In this document: positions 22,501 to 34,600 of the stretch, one piece after another
Layout: each line of letters starts with the position of its first letter
How positions within the stretch are numbered: the first letter of the stretch is position 1
Origin: Strix aluco
Taxonomy: Eukaryota; Chordata; Aves; Strigiformes; Strigidae
DNA: 64,000 nt
Direction: 5' to 3'
NCBI RefSeq assembly: GCF_031877795.1
Contig: NC_133941.1
Coordinates: 24,404,251 to 24,468,250 of the forward strand
Notes under the pieces: generated by a model
Database searches by the model: none
What the model saw: the letters and a program-made list of their open reading frames with translations, nothing else
What the model was told of the DNA's origin: nothing
Program-made: the position numbers and the translations under genes

Positions 22501-25500
22501 TTTTTTTAATAAATGTGGCGATAAATCCTTTCTGTGTTTCAAAGGGACTCAGTTCGTCTGGGTGTACTGTTGAGATGACGAGTGAAGCAAAGCAGCGGCA
22601 AAGTCTGTACCAGCACAGTAAGACTCTGTATCCCACACCATTCATTTCTAGTGTGAAGGTTTGCTCTTACAGAAGCAGACAAGTGCCAGCTTCTGATGTA
22701 GCATCTTAGCTTTTTCCTCGCAAACTGCAGTGCTCTGGGCAAGCAAACAGACCCGGCTGCTGTGCAGAGACGTGGAGCAGTACTGTCTGTGGGGACAGCA
22801 TCCTGTGGTTGAAAATAAGCTCTTCCACAGGGGATTCTTCCAGTCACAGATGGGGCAAGAGGGGGAGGCTTTTTACTCCTCTCCTCTCTATAACTGTGCA
22901 TAGACCAGCACGGCGGGTTGTTGTGCTCAGAGGTTGACATTCTGCGGGCGATGGCAGACCTGAGGGTGTGCTGTTACCCACAGGGAAAGGAAGATACAGC
23001 AGTTCCAGCTACACCTGTCTCTGTGCACACACACGTGAGCACACGTGCTGTTTTTCCTCAGACTCATTCGGCGACACCAACTGAAGGGATCAGCTTGTCT
23101 GTACCAGGTAATTTGAATACTGGAAGTGTGTAATGAGGTGTTTTGATTACATTGAGACTGAAGCAGATCATGTGCAATCCATCCTGTTCTCTTGCCCAGC
23201 GGCAGCTGCAGGAGAAGCTGTACTTTACCTGCAGCCTAGAAAATCTCTGGCAGTTTCACTTTCCCTCTGTGAGCCCTGCAGGTGGTAACAGCACCATACG
23301 TGTCGTTCCGTGCTGCGGGCTGCACGTGTTGCCACAGGCTTGGAATCTCCCTGAAACCATAAAGCCACATAACAAAGTTCCCATATAATTTCTGTTGTAC
23401 ATGACTCTCATTATGCTGAGATTAAGGCAACAGCTCTCCTTTCATTGCCTGTCTATATATCGCTGTGTAACATAGAATCACAGAATCACAGAATTGTCTG
23501 GGTTGGAAAAGACCTTGAAGATCATCCAGTCCAACCATTAACATGTAGTCTGATCTTAAAAATTGCCGCCATAGTACTGACTGCCTTTGTTTTGATACTT
23601 TTGGCAGTTGCCTTCAACTTGCTTCCAGAAGGCAAGGCCAATTTGCCTTTTGTTTTGGTGTGGTTTATGGTTTTCCAGCATGAGTCAGGAGGTTCCATTT
23701 CTCAGTCAGGAGATGAGAAGTTATTGTTTCTGGGGCTTTCGTGATTACAGATCCTTTTTCCTGACAGAGGGAAGATCACAGGCCGAGAAAAAGCTCTGTA
23801 CAGTACAACTGACATTTCAGTTCTCCATATGCCTAGTTCCAATTCCGAACCGGTCTGCTTTCAGGAGTGGTAGCTGAAAGCCTCTTAACAGAGTAAAATG
23901 CCATTTTTTAGAATCTAAACATAGTAGATAGCTGAGTTGTCATTCCAGAAATAAGAAGGTTTGCCTTAGTTAGCCTTACAGCACCCTACTTTGAATAGAC
24001 TTCTCCGTATATTGGAGTTCAGAAGTGACTCAAAACCATTGCTTCCACAGCAGTTCAAGCGCCGTAGCACCTGCAACTTTACCATGCAGAGAATTACTAA
24101 ACAGCAGGGTCCTGAAAGTGCAGCAGCACATTTCTCCAGGAAAAAAAAAAAGATCATATTCTGTTGTTTATGTGGAAACTGTCTTACATTATGTAATCAC
24201 AGCTGTAACTGAAAGGAAGATGTAGCCTGGACTATGTACTCTTTTGTATAGCTAAAAAAAAAAAAAAAAAAGCCACATCAAACATGATCACATTCCTACA
24301 TCGAGTGAAAAGAAAGAAACTATTTGTCGTGTTTTCACTGCAGTCCCCTGAGTCACAGCTACCCGTGTAGTTTTTGCCCGTGTTACACACTGCTGCCTCG
24401 TAGACCCAATAGATACTTCAAAGTCAGTATTTTTGGCAGGAAGGAGTTAATTAGCTACTAGGCATAGGAAAAAACTTCCTCGATTATGAACTCTTGACAA
24501 AATAGATTATATTACTTCTACAGTCTACTGAGAAGAATTTCTTTTAAATTCATGCTCAGAAATTGAATTCTGCTATTACACACGTAGTTCCCCATCCCCT
24601 CTTACACTGCTAGCATTAAGTAACCAAGAGCTAAATGTGTGTGTTGGGCTTTTTGCTGTACAATAAACAGTGAAAAATGTTAGTCTGGATTTTTCTACGG
24701 AATACTGCCAGCATATATTCCATGCTGCTTTCCATAAGGAAATGACCATCCACACCTCGGTTAGTGTTTCTGGGGGATGATATACTGGGACAACAGTATT
24801 TTTCTGAAGCACCCAAATGCTATAGTGGTTTAATGAGGCAGGGGGGTGGGAAGAGGAGACTCTCCTTGGCAAGAGGAAAGGTGACAAATGGGGGACATTC
24901 CCCAGCCAAACTGTGTTTTTAGATTGTGGGATATAGACAAAACCAAATGAATTTTGAGTTCTTCCTGACTGAAGTCAGTATCCGTCTCAGAGCCATTTTC
25001 TTCCTGGGATCTCAGTAAAGAAGCTGTCTGCACGGAGCTACAATTACATGTTTGCTTTCTCTTTGAAGCCAAAAAATCTGCTGCTGCCCCATCATATTTT
25101 TCTCTCAGTAAAATATTTAGCCTGTGGTTGATTACAAAAGTCTCTGGTGAAAATAGGTCAAGTTTGGTATTTGAATGCCCTGGAAAAACTGGCAATGTGT
25201 TTGCTGTCTGCATTAATATGTGTCCTATTTAAAAGGAGATTTTAAAGTCTGGACAGTGGCAAACCTGGCTTTGGACTGGAAATTTGATAGTTATTAGTGC
25301 TGCTGAAAAGAATAATTAGAGAGTGTTTTCTGCATTTGAACTAACCTTCAAAGAGAGACTTTCCTCTCCATATTTTCTGACAAGTGGGAACACATTTGTG
25401 CAGTGAGAAGGTCTCTAAGAAGCAGATTTAAAGAAGTCAGCTAGAATAAGCTTACTCTTAATATATTTGTGTATTATTTTTTACAATAAAGTCTAGAATT

Positions 25501-28500
25501 AAGAGCAGCAAGAATGAAGTTCCTAACCTGTTCAGAGACTGCAGAAAGGAGGGTTACCTGCTCTTTCTTCATCTCAGTTAAGTAGCTAAGCCTAACCAAG
25601 TCACCCTGAGCTGCATCTAATCTGTAGAGAAATAGGCACCCCTGGGAGACGAGCTATCAGATTTCAAGCTGAGTCACATGAATCGTCATCAGGCAAAACT
25701 CCTTTTATTTATCCCGCCTGGTTAACTAGCTTTGGTTTTGCCCTGCAGTTAGTCTTTATTTTCCTGTTTGTTTGCAGGGGAATTAAAAAAACCCCACCCA
25801 ACTGCTGATGCAAAAATGGAAGGAAAAATTTCCTTGTAATTGGGCAGTGCTCGGCAACCACAAATCCTATGATATTTAAACAGAAAAACAGTTCACTGCG
25901 TATGGATGGACCTGGACGGTGGCATGGCGGAGTGCGAAGCAGTAGGGAAAGAGGTCAAGCAAAGCTCATACAGTGGCCAGCTTCCACATAAATCCTCAAA
26001 ATAAGACTCATGAGTAATTAAGGAGCTATGTAGATGTGTGATGACAGAGGGTGAATTTAATAAATATTTGTATTTTTAAGTATGCCTTTAGGAGTAAATT
26101 TGTTCACTCCTAAGCAACAATTTGTTGTTTGCTTGATTGTTTTACAGGGGTTTTTCCCTCCCAACTTTTCTCAGTGCAAACTTTTCAGCTTTTTCAATCT
26201 TGCCTTTCTCAGAGAAGCATATTGACTTTTTAAACTGATCCCACAAGCTGGAAAAAGTGTTTCTGCCAAAGTACAGTACAGACACTGTTTACTGCTCTCT
26301 CATCAGGTGGAGGACAGTGGTAACAGTGAAAAAGCAGCACTGATAGTCTCAGTACCACTCTTACTCTAGCAGTATGATTACAGAAACTAGTTGATGGGCC
26401 AGGTCATCTCTTGCTCACTCCACCAATTAAAAGAGGTGTGAATAACCTTTTTCCCCTGTCCCAATTTTAGCGCAGAATGTCACAGTGGTTTCAGAGAAAT
26501 GGACCTATGAATATCAATCACTACGCAAATAAGAAGAGCGCTGCCGAGAGCATGTTGGACATTGCCCTGCTGATGGCCAACGCATCCCAGCTGAAAGCCG
26601 TGATGGAGCAAGGACCTTCTTTTTCCTTCTACATCCCCCTTATCGTTCTTATCAGCCTGTCACTCACACTGCAAGTTATGGTGGGAGTGCTCCTGATATT
26701 CCTTGGTATGTAGCAACAGCAAGAGCCATTGACATGTATTTTCCTTACAGGATGCAACCTATAAGATGGTATTTGAGATGGTATATAGACTCCTCTTTCC
26801 TTTTTTAAAAAGCTGTTATATTTGAAAGTCTTTACCTCAGAATTGGTTAAAGTTGTCTCTTAAGACCATAGAAATATTGCAACAAAAGGAGTAAGGGCAA
26901 CTTTATGTGGAATCTTCGCTTTTGATCAACTTCCTCATACTCATTTGCCCACAGCATGAATATTTTTCTTTTCAGAAAGCCTGAGGAGGAAGGAAAATGA
27001 TGAAATACTGTAAAAGAAACATTAATAGGCCAGATAGAATCATGCAGCCTGCCCAGTTTCATAATACTGTTTCTGGCAAGACCTGTTACTTAATCTTATG
27101 ACCGAAATGTATTTGTTCCATATCGGTCATATCATAAGTAATATTATAAGAATATATTGCAAACATAGAACTCCGAAACAGAAGTGAAAGTTAAAATGTC
27201 CATCTTCATCTTGGTGTGGCGTATTGTCTTCAGTTGGTTTGTGTTTCTGCAATCAAATCAAAGGCTTGACAGTAATGAAAAAAAGCTCTTAGTTTTAAAT
27301 TCAGGAAATTATTCAAGGCATCCTATATCTCTAGGTGGGGTGCAGTAGAAATGTACTTGTTAATTTGCAAACTTGTGTTAAAATGAAGTTAAAGCTAAAA
27401 AGAAAAATGGAGCAAGATTTCACTGTAAGAACATAACCTCGTTTCTTATCCACATACTATGACTTCAGTCAAAAAATTTGAAATTATGTACAATGTGAAA
27501 AAACAGTTTGAATTGCATTCTGGGACTACAGATAGATTGTCTTGAATTCTGCTTGTTGCTAGGGAAACCTTTTCTACTTTCTACCAAAGAAATGTGATGC
27601 AATACATTTAACATATGCTAGAAATCATTTTTCAAGAGAATGAGTTCAAATAGGAGTTGTGTTAGTGTGTGCTTTGGACGCATTTAACAAGACAGCTGTA
27701 GAATTAGTTCCCTGCTCCCTGCCTTCCCCCCTCTCCACTTTCCATCTCAATCTTGAATCACGGACCTTCACGTTCCTAGAAGTTCAATGCAGTGCCTTTG
27801 CTGTTCTCAAAAAGAGAGGTTCCGCTATTCAGTATTAATAGGTACAATGCTATGAGGCAAAAGGACCAGTGCTTATCACTAAAAATTAGGTATTTTAAGT
27901 TAATATTGCTAGGTTAGTAGCACATGTATGTCCTACGCCCTCTGCCTTATTCTGTCAGGCAGAATGGTTATCTAAGTAGCTGTAGAACCAGGTTCATTTC
28001 TACAATGTCATCACTAAGGGAGCATGAATTACCCAAAAAACCCAACTAAAACTCCACAGAGACTGGAGAGACAGCACTCTTCTAGCAATCCAAGTTTTCT
28101 GTTTTGACCTTAAACAAGTCTTCAGTGCTTCTTTTTGCTATCTTAACCTACTGTGATATTTCCCCCTTTGCTTTTGCAAGGCAAAATGCAGAAAGAATCC
28201 AATGACACTTTGCAAAGTTGCTGAAAGGCTGAGACATTCATTAGCAGCACCCAAAACCCTAGGCCATAACTTTGGGGAGTCAATCAAAGATTCCTGTAGC
28301 AATCAGAGGAAATGTGTAGGTTTCAGCATCAGTTGAACCCCATTATTCCCTGAAGTAAATGACACCTTTGCTGGTAGGAAGCAGCTGTGGATCGCTGCTT
28401 CTGCTAGTGATATATGATCATTTATTCTCATCACTTTTTTCAAATCTTCCCCTTTAAATTAATGGGTACTATTTGACAGATCTTGTCTACCCTAAACGAA

Positions 28501-31500
28501 AAACCTTGAAGGTGACAGCCAGAGTTCACACACGGCATTTACTAAACAACTTTCAGTTCAAGGAGGAAGTTCCTAGGAAACCAGGATACATAAAGCTTGT
28601 GATACTGATGTGCAGCCGATGCGGCTTTCTTCTTTCTTACGAAAGAGACAGGATACAGCTGTCTCTGCATTTGGTAGAGTTGGTACAGGAGCAAAACCCA
28701 GGTCCTGGCTCAGAGGAGATTCCAGAAAGGGACTGGAAAAAGCAACCTGATGATACTGGGGAATGTGGGAAGAGAGTCATGGAAAAATCAGCAAAACACT
28801 TCTATGTTTCTTGGTTGAAGGCATCTCCCTGCTGGTTGTTTCAGTTAAGCAGGCTTTGAGGCTGCAAACAAGTTCCCTGGTTTTTGTTGGGCAATAATTT
28901 CTCAGTATATGCTGAGACATTGCTTTTTAATGCTTGTTTCTGACGGTTATTGCCAGAGTGGCTTCCGTCTCTGTAATTTTTATCTTCGTCACATGGAGAG
29001 TAGAGAGTCCCAGCTCTGAAACTGCGCTGCAGTAGAGTTCACAGACCACCTAGAAAACAGTGAGATTCATCGGGAGTTCAGCCCGCACTCCACAGTCAGC
29101 GGTGGCTGTAGGTTTGGTGTACCAAGGGGAACAAAGCTCTCGGCTTCTGGCGGTGTGCTGTTGGAGTGATGCTGTCGTGCTGAGGCCAAAAGTACTGAAG
29201 ACAGGATATGAAGGTACAGGCATCATAGCAAGAATTTGCTTTTCACAATGTGTATTTGGTAGTTTTGGCCTGTAGGAACAGTTTTAGCTTCCATCTAGTC
29301 ACAAAATTCTGCCTCTTACAAACTCTCACAAGTCAAAAAAAAAAATAATCTGTGCAACCATCCAGTTTCTTTCCTTGAGAGTTTTATCCCAGGAGCTACC
29401 AGTTCTCACAGTCCTCTATTAGGAATTAAAATTCCTCCTTCAAAAGACCCTTTCACAAAAACATTTTGAAAAATGTTCAGCAAACTTGTCCTTGAAAGTG
29501 ATTTGGTAATCTTAACTTTCTAGAAGAAAAGCAAAGAATGTCTTGAAGTAGTTTAAGTGGCATGAAATCAAGAAATCTAATCCAGCTATAATAAAATACT
29601 TAAAGAATAACTGTTCTTAACATTTTCACAAACTCCCTCATCTTACGTACTGTCACCACAAAGATAGGATTACTGCAATTCTACTTCAAATTTTAGAACG
29701 CCGCCTAAACTGACGAGCAATACTTGTCTTCTCTGACCCTTATTTGGAGAAAGGGACAGCTCTGAAAGTGTCATTTCTCCTTTGAGCATGATTTCTTTTA
29801 ACTCAGAAAACACATTAGACCGTTATTGCCTTTTCTTTGTTAAACCAACTGTCTGAAGTGCTTTTCCTCCATACTTCAGGATTAATTATTCCATTTCATT
29901 TATTCTGCTTCATTCACATGACAGTACTAGAGTCCTTCCAGGTACTGTTGGGATGCAAGCATCCACATAGCTCCAGATGCTTTACAGACATGGATAAACT
30001 CATTTTCAGGATGAAGGACTGCTGAGCTTATATTATTTCATGCCTACACAGGTGTGCAGTAGCTTCAGCTTTTCAGATAGTTCCCCTGCGCTGTTCTTCA
30101 GTGCTTTGACTGGTTTGTGATGTTTGACTGTACTGCTTTAGCAAACAGGACTTGAACAGGCACCCAGAATTCCTTGAGACAAAAACAGCATTAGACTTCC
30201 TAATCAGGGAAACCGAGTGAACCTGGTTGTTAATACTTCAGCATCATGAGTGTCTTTGCCAGCACTTCTACCTAACTACTTCAACAAGCAAGCGAGTCTT
30301 GGTTCTGTGGTTAAGTTCTGCACTGTTGACAGGGTAGTTATGTTAAAAGCAAATAACAAAGTTTATCTCATGCAGTGGAGTCATAAGCTACATCTGTGTA
30401 TGTGCCTATCAAAATGAGCTCAGAGTTTTATTTATGTTGCTGTAAAAACTTGTCCTGTACATGCACACACAAGCTCCAGCGATCTACTCGTTTAAGAACT
30501 AGGGGTCTTAACAGACAAAACCCATTCTCATAACACTTTCCAGAATTCATCAGCACTCATTGCACCAGCATCAAAGAAATTGAGCAGAGGGTCTGAGTTG
30601 CAGAGCCCTTACTGCAAAAGAACAGAGACAGAGGAAATCCTTGGGTTTCCGCATGACGCCAGGCAGGCGCCCCCAGACTTCACACCGTCCTGGACAAGCA
30701 CGGGCCTTGCTCTGTCATCAGGTCTCAGCAGTCCAATGTAATGCATCTGTATGTTCTCACAAGGTCTGGAATCAAAGCTTAAACCAAATTAAGACTATCT
30801 CCCTTGTGTGTTCCTCCCTCACTCCCATTAGCAGTTCAACCAAAGAACAACTGCAAGAAGCAAAAGAAGGTGTTTACACAGCTGATGCTCTCTGTAAAAA
30901 GAACTGCAGCTACCCTGCTTTGCAGTCCTCCTCTGTTTACCAGATACAATGCCCTTACTTTCTAAAACCAGAATCGCTGCAAAAGCAGGGAGTACAACTG
31001 GGGAAGGGCACCAGTACAAAAAAAATTCAGCACTGGTAAGAGGTTGGGCTGTCTGCGAAGAACCTGTAGCGTTTTAACTGTAGTAGGTTTAACTGCATTC
31101 CGTCCGGTCAGGGCTTCGAGCTTCATGTATTCAAGACTGAAATAATTTTTAAATGCTTAAAGTCTGCAACAAAATTAGATTTCAAAAGATCAAGAACTCA
31201 GAAGATTTCTAGTAATGTTTGTGTATCCCATGTGCATCCACAGAGATTAGATATTAATTACTGGAAGCTAATAGGGTCCTTGTGGTTCAAGATCTTCTCC
31301 TCAGCAGTTTTACTGACACTGCAGAATCTTACTTCCCTTTTAAGTATGACTGATGCAAATAGCTCAGTGCGAGAGAAATTCTTGAACCACATGACTAGTG
31401 AAGACTTTTATTCTGGATTTTGAAATATACATGTAATTAAAACTTTTTTTTTTTCCTTTCCCTTTGAAGTAAAATATGACCTTAACAACCCTGCAAAACA

Positions 31501-31624
31501 TGGAAAGCTGGATTTCCTCAACAACCTTGCAACTGGACTAGTATTCATTATAGTTGTTGTGAATATTTTTATCACTGCCTTCGGAGTGCAGAAGCCAGTT
31601 GCTGAGTCAGCATCAGGACACTAA
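16436..31624 (+). CDS. NINJ1: NINJ1, ninjurin-1 (complete coding span, 3 coding exons)
   Basis: Joining 16436-16507, 26471-26705 and 31470-31624 gives 153 residues, against 152 in human NINJ1. Ninjurin-1 is a small plasma-membrane protein. In dying cells it oligomerises into filaments that rupture the membrane, and it also mediates homophilic adhesion. Residues 1-24 are a variable acidic N-terminus starting [12 protein letters not shown], close to the mammalian start. Residues 30-42 carry the adhesion-type region ending PMNINHY. Residues 41-70 form the amphipathic helix segment with [20 protein letters not shown]. Two hydrophobic segments lie at about 79-102 and 122-143. Lys45, Lys46 and Asp54 match the Lys44, Lys45 and Asp53 of the human protein that matter for membrane lysis. 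The exon 2 sequence is much closer to NINJ1 than to NINJ2, for example [12 protein letters not shown]. Introns are phase 0 and phase 1. All splice sites are GT-AG. No frameshift or lost key residue is seen. Confidence 0.97.
16511..16534 (+). repeat. (GGGGCC)4 hexanucleotide repeat at the 5' end of NINJ1 intron 1
   Basis: Four perfect GGGGCC units start at 16511, directly after the GTA of the splice donor at 16508. The sequence downstream stays G-rich (GAGCGGGGGGCGGG). The pre-mRNA strand is the G-rich one, so an RNA G-quadruplex next to the donor is possible. Confidence 0.95.
16581..16611. repeat. 11-bp tandem repeat GCGGCGGGAGC, 2.8 copies
   Basis: GCGGCGGGAGC is repeated at 16581-16591 and 16592-16602, with a partial third copy to 16611. 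It lies in the GC-rich start of NINJ1 intron 1. Confidence 0.85.
16843..16865. repeat. T23 homopolymer followed by a short inverted repeat
   Basis: An uninterrupted run of 23 T sits at the right border of the CpG island. Immediately after it comes GGGATGCT, a 7-base loop and AGCATCCC (16869-16891), an 8-bp perfect inverted repeat. On the minus strand this reads as a hairpin followed by a poly-A run. Confidence 0.85.
19160..19745 (+). mobile_element. CR1 LINE 3' fragment (young)
   Basis: This is a 5'-truncated chicken-repeat-1 element in plus orientation. It has the typical 3'-end text (GGCCCTCTACAACTGCCTGA; AGGTGGTGGAGTCCCCATCC; GGTTGGACTGGATGATCTTC) and ends in two imperfect ATTCTGTG units at about 19724-19741. 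The open frame 19430-19654 contains [19 protein letters not shown], the remnant C-terminus of CR1 ORF2. It is not a host gene. The element lies in NINJ1 intron 1 in the same orientation as the gene. Confidence 0.95.
21592..21635. repeat. Perfect 22-bp tandem duplication
   Basis: AAGTATTTATTTGGGAAATT followed by GG is present twice in a row (21592-21613 and 21614-21635) with no mismatch. It is in NINJ1 intron 1 and not in any recognised element. Confidence 0.95.
23471..23550 (-). mobile_element. CR1 LINE 3' tail, minus orientation
   Basis: The segment starts CATAGAATCACAGAATCACA and continues with GGTTGGAAAAGACCTTGAAG and ATCATCCAGTCCAACCATTA. Its complement matches the last 75 bases of the CR1 at 19160-19745 almost base for base, with three terminal ATTCTGTG/ATTCTATG units. 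It is a strongly 5'-truncated insertion in NINJ1 intron 1, antisense to the gene. Confidence 0.95.
24254..24271. repeat. A18 homopolymer
   Basis: Eighteen consecutive A in NINJ1 intron 1. No retroposed gene body or CR1 sequence precedes it that I can recognise. Confidence 0.9.
26471..26705 (+). CDS. NINJ1: NINJ1 coding exon 2 (amphipathic helices and first membrane segment)
   Basis: The acceptor is a pyrimidine-rich tract ending TTTTAG at 26470. Phase 0 reading gives [18 protein letters not shown], then the conserved [15 protein letters not shown] block and the first hydrophobic stretch [20 protein letters not shown]. The exon ends with CTT G before the donor GTATGT at 26706, so the final G starts the Val103 codon. 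A second AG five bases downstream of the acceptor (CGCAG) would shift the frame, so it is unlikely to be used productively. Confidence 0.97.
26706..31469 (+). other. NINJ1: NINJ1 intron 2
   Basis: This is a 4.8-kb phase 1 intron from GTATGT to the acceptor at 31469. It is mostly AT-rich unique sequence. Open frames of 128-132 codons at 28473-28859 and 30641-31039 lack an ATG at their start and resemble no family I know, so I do not call them genes. Confidence 0.85.
31470..31624 (+). CDS. NINJ1: NINJ1 coding exon 3 (second membrane segment, stop)
   Basis: The T-rich tract at 31443-31464 leads to the acceptor AG at 31468-31469. Taking the G from exon 2, the exon reads [19 protein letters not shown], then the hydrophobic [20 protein letters not shown] and a short tail [11 protein letters not shown] before TAA at 31622-31624. 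This matches the C-terminal half of NINJ1 nearly residue for residue. The last eleven residues vary between species. The tail codons contain a perfect 13-bp MARE palindrome (31600-31612). A consensus donor follows seven bases after the stop codon. Confidence 0.97.
31600..31612. promoter_or_regulatory. Perfect MARE/AP-1 palindrome inside NINJ1 exon 3
   Basis: TGCTGAGTCAGCA is exactly the 13-bp TRE-type Maf recognition element bound by Maf homodimers and by NRF2 or BACH with small Maf proteins. It is read in the gene as Val-Ala-Glu-Ser-Ala. Whether it is bound is not shown by sequence. Confidence 0.5.
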
Positions 31625-31631
31625 GCACCAG

Positions 31632-34600
31632 GTGAGTGTGGTCTCTCTGCACCGTAAGGTAGTAGGGCACAGCATACATAAATGCAGTGCAAACTAGGGC
31701 ATAGCTTTAAAAATAGCCACAAGCTTATCTATACAGTTCTGGCCTTTGCAGAGAAGGGAGTTTACTTCAGACCACTGCAAAAGCAAATGCTACTAGAAAC
31801 TGCTAAGTTATTGCAGTGTGTTTGCAAATGTGGAGTTCAAAAGTTGATGGCACCATCTCACGCTGTCGGGGGCCCTTGCATGTGTCATGCATGGGAAGTG
31901 TAAAGGTCATCCTTCTGTCTTAGCCACTCCTTCTCCTCATTGCTGACTAAGCCAAGAAGAGAGATAATATTGCTTTGCTTCCTCCAAATGCCTCTTTCTT
32001 TAAGAAGGTTTTGCGGTATACTGCATCCAGTCTGTTGTCAACACTGAAGACTTAATCTTTATCCAAGTAACTAGGGCTATTAAGTCCAACAGAGTGCTAC
32101 ACGTCATCGGAGCCCTTCAGTTCCTGTGCAGATAGTGTGGCTCTTCTGTCCTCCCAAGCTGCAGGGCTTTTGCTTTGTCGGAGACTCAGCCCGCAAAGCT
32201 GTGCACTGTCACTTTACTTGATACATGCAGTCATTTAGAACAATATTGTTTGCTCTACCTGCAGTTTAAAGTTTGTTATTTACTTATACAGAAGGATAAA
32301 TATAGGAATTGTGGGAATCAAAATGGGTATCTTTCTAGCATCATAGCTATGATGAACAATTTGGGAGGAGATAAACCTAAATTGTAGGCTTGTAGCCCAA
32401 GAAGCCCTGTAGTCCAGCATCTGCCTTAAAAATAGCACTGCAAAGTCTGTGTGTGCCAACATTGCTCTGGCTCTTTATCTTCCAAATCTCAAATCATGTG
32501 CAGAAGGCCTGCTGACTTTCCTGGCAAGCTGCAGTACACTGGCTACTACACAGACAGCCCATAAATGTAACATTATCAGTTTGAGTTAACTTCTATATGA
32601 AACCCTTTCTCCGTAAAAAAGGCCTTTAAACCCCTACTCTGACAATGAATGGCGCAACAGAAACCTGTAGCAAGGATGGAGACCAGACCAAAATTTATCA
32701 GGACTCTCAACAGCATGTGGGGAAAATCAGTGCAACAAATTACTAGGAAGATGAAGGATGAAATTCATTTATTTTGGGGTGTGGGCAGAATCGTCTGCTT
32801 TAACCAAAACCTGTGAAATTCTGGCAGTGAAACAAGATTGTTTTATTGTATTTTCTGACCATAGTCTCTACAAATAAACTAATAAATATTTAATTTTATC
32901 ATCAAGGAGCACATAGATTATCTGAGATATTATCAGAATTATAGGTACAACGTCCTTCTCAGCAGTGCGTATTAAAACAATACTGAAACACTAACCACCA
33001 AATTGCACTGGCAAAGCCAAGAGAACTGAATGAAGGTTTACTGGAATTTTAGCTGTCTTCACAGGAGAAAACATGCACAATAGCCAGGAACAGAGGCAGA
33101 TACAAGAATCTGAAATAGGCATCAAGAAATTCAAATAATGGACAAGGTGGCATACCAGAATCCCAGATGTGCCTCTTTTTGGTACAGTGAAAGAAGAACT
33201 GAAGAGGGAAGAGGGAAGAAGCAGCTTATGCTTATCACACTGACGTATGCTGAGTAGAGAGGGAGATGGGCTGACAATCCAATCCCAGGGCAGTTAGTGC
33301 CTTAATGTAATGGTATATGGATAAGTCAGCTAATATCCAGAGGGCGGGTGAGACACACCTTGCCTTGCCAAGATACTGGATGGGTGAGGTCACCCACATT
33401 TCATCTGCCATTTCTCTACTAGTGCTGCACTCTCTAATGAGGTGCCTTATTGATTCTCCTCAGTATCAGTGCCAGCTCCGCTCCCTTTTCAATCTCTCAC
33501 TGGCTTTTAGGAGATGCTGCTCCTGCAGTGTTTCCCAAACACGTCTGCTGTATTTCTCCACAGCGGAACTCAGTGCTGAAGTACTTTGAAGAACCCTGCA
33601 GCTGCTACAGAGTTTGCCAGACACACGTGTTGTGTGTTACCATCCAGTTCAGCTCCGGGCAGCACTAACATGCCAGGCTGGCTTCTGAATGTTACTGTGC
33701 TCTTTAAACATGTGGAGTGCATCCCCCTGCAAATTTCTCCCACCCATCCATGCACTTTGTCTACTTTCCCCTTCCTTCACAGAAATGTGTGGCTAAGTCT
33801 TATGGAAACATCAGTGGTTTTGTGCAATGTCTTACTGCTTAGCTGGCACCATCTGGCAAGAAGGGGGCTCTTCACAGCATTTATGTTGGAGTTTCTCCTC
33901 TACTATTCCTTCTGGTCTCCATAAACTGTCAACCCAAAGGGGTTTGTGGGTTAATTATGACTAGGATTGTGGAATCCCTAGTTAGAAAGCTAGGTCTTAA
34001 ATGAGAAACCAGTTCACATGTAACTTCCCTGAGATTGTCATGAGGGCATGAAACACAGTTCTGCTCTTAGAGCTCTATATCATACATCACACAGAGCTAT
34101 GCACAGCCAGAGTTCACATACCTAAACATGACTGGTATCTACTGCTGAAATAGTTTAATAAACTCACAGTGCCTCAATAAAGGAGAAACAGTAGCTGGTT
34201 TATGTCACCTCAGGTAGAGGCAACACCAAAGGATGTTTAAAGCAAGTTTACAGCTGTACAAAACCAGCAGCTCTGTGATCCTGCCTTCATGCTGCTCACA
34301 CATGCAGTTTCCTAATAAAATGATCAAACTCAGTGTCCAGGACATGTGTCTTTTTGCTCCAGACTTGTTAAATGTGGAAGTTCTTCATTGCTTTGGAACA
34401 TTACATCTGTTGTTTGCTCACTTGATATTGCCCTTGCTAAAAGCACCTGGTCATCTGAATGTAACTCAAAAAACAAGTTTATTTCGGTCTGCTGCCACAA
34501 TCTCCTGAGAAAAGTGAGTGGCCACCATTTTCTGGCTTCACTTTTACTATTATACATACTTTTTGAAAGAAAACTTAATTCCCCCTTTAAGGCAAATTTG

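Larger units (their letters stand above)
16508..26470 (+). other. NINJ1: NINJ1 intron 1
   Basis: This is a 10-kb phase 0 intron between GTAGGG and TTTTAG. It begins inside the CpG island and becomes AT-rich after about 17150. It contains a T23 run, a CR1 fragment (19160-19745), a CR1 tail on the minus strand (23471-23550), an A18 run (24254-24271) and a 22-bp tandem duplication (21592-21635). Several AP-1-like TGAGTCA motifs occur, at about 20325, 23680, 24355 and 25670. I see no other exon with splice sites and recognisable protein. Confidence 0.85.

Noticed and set aside
28473-28859. 128-codon frame in NINJ1 intron 2.
   Set aside because: It begins with TTG, lacks splice-supported ends and has no recognisable domain.
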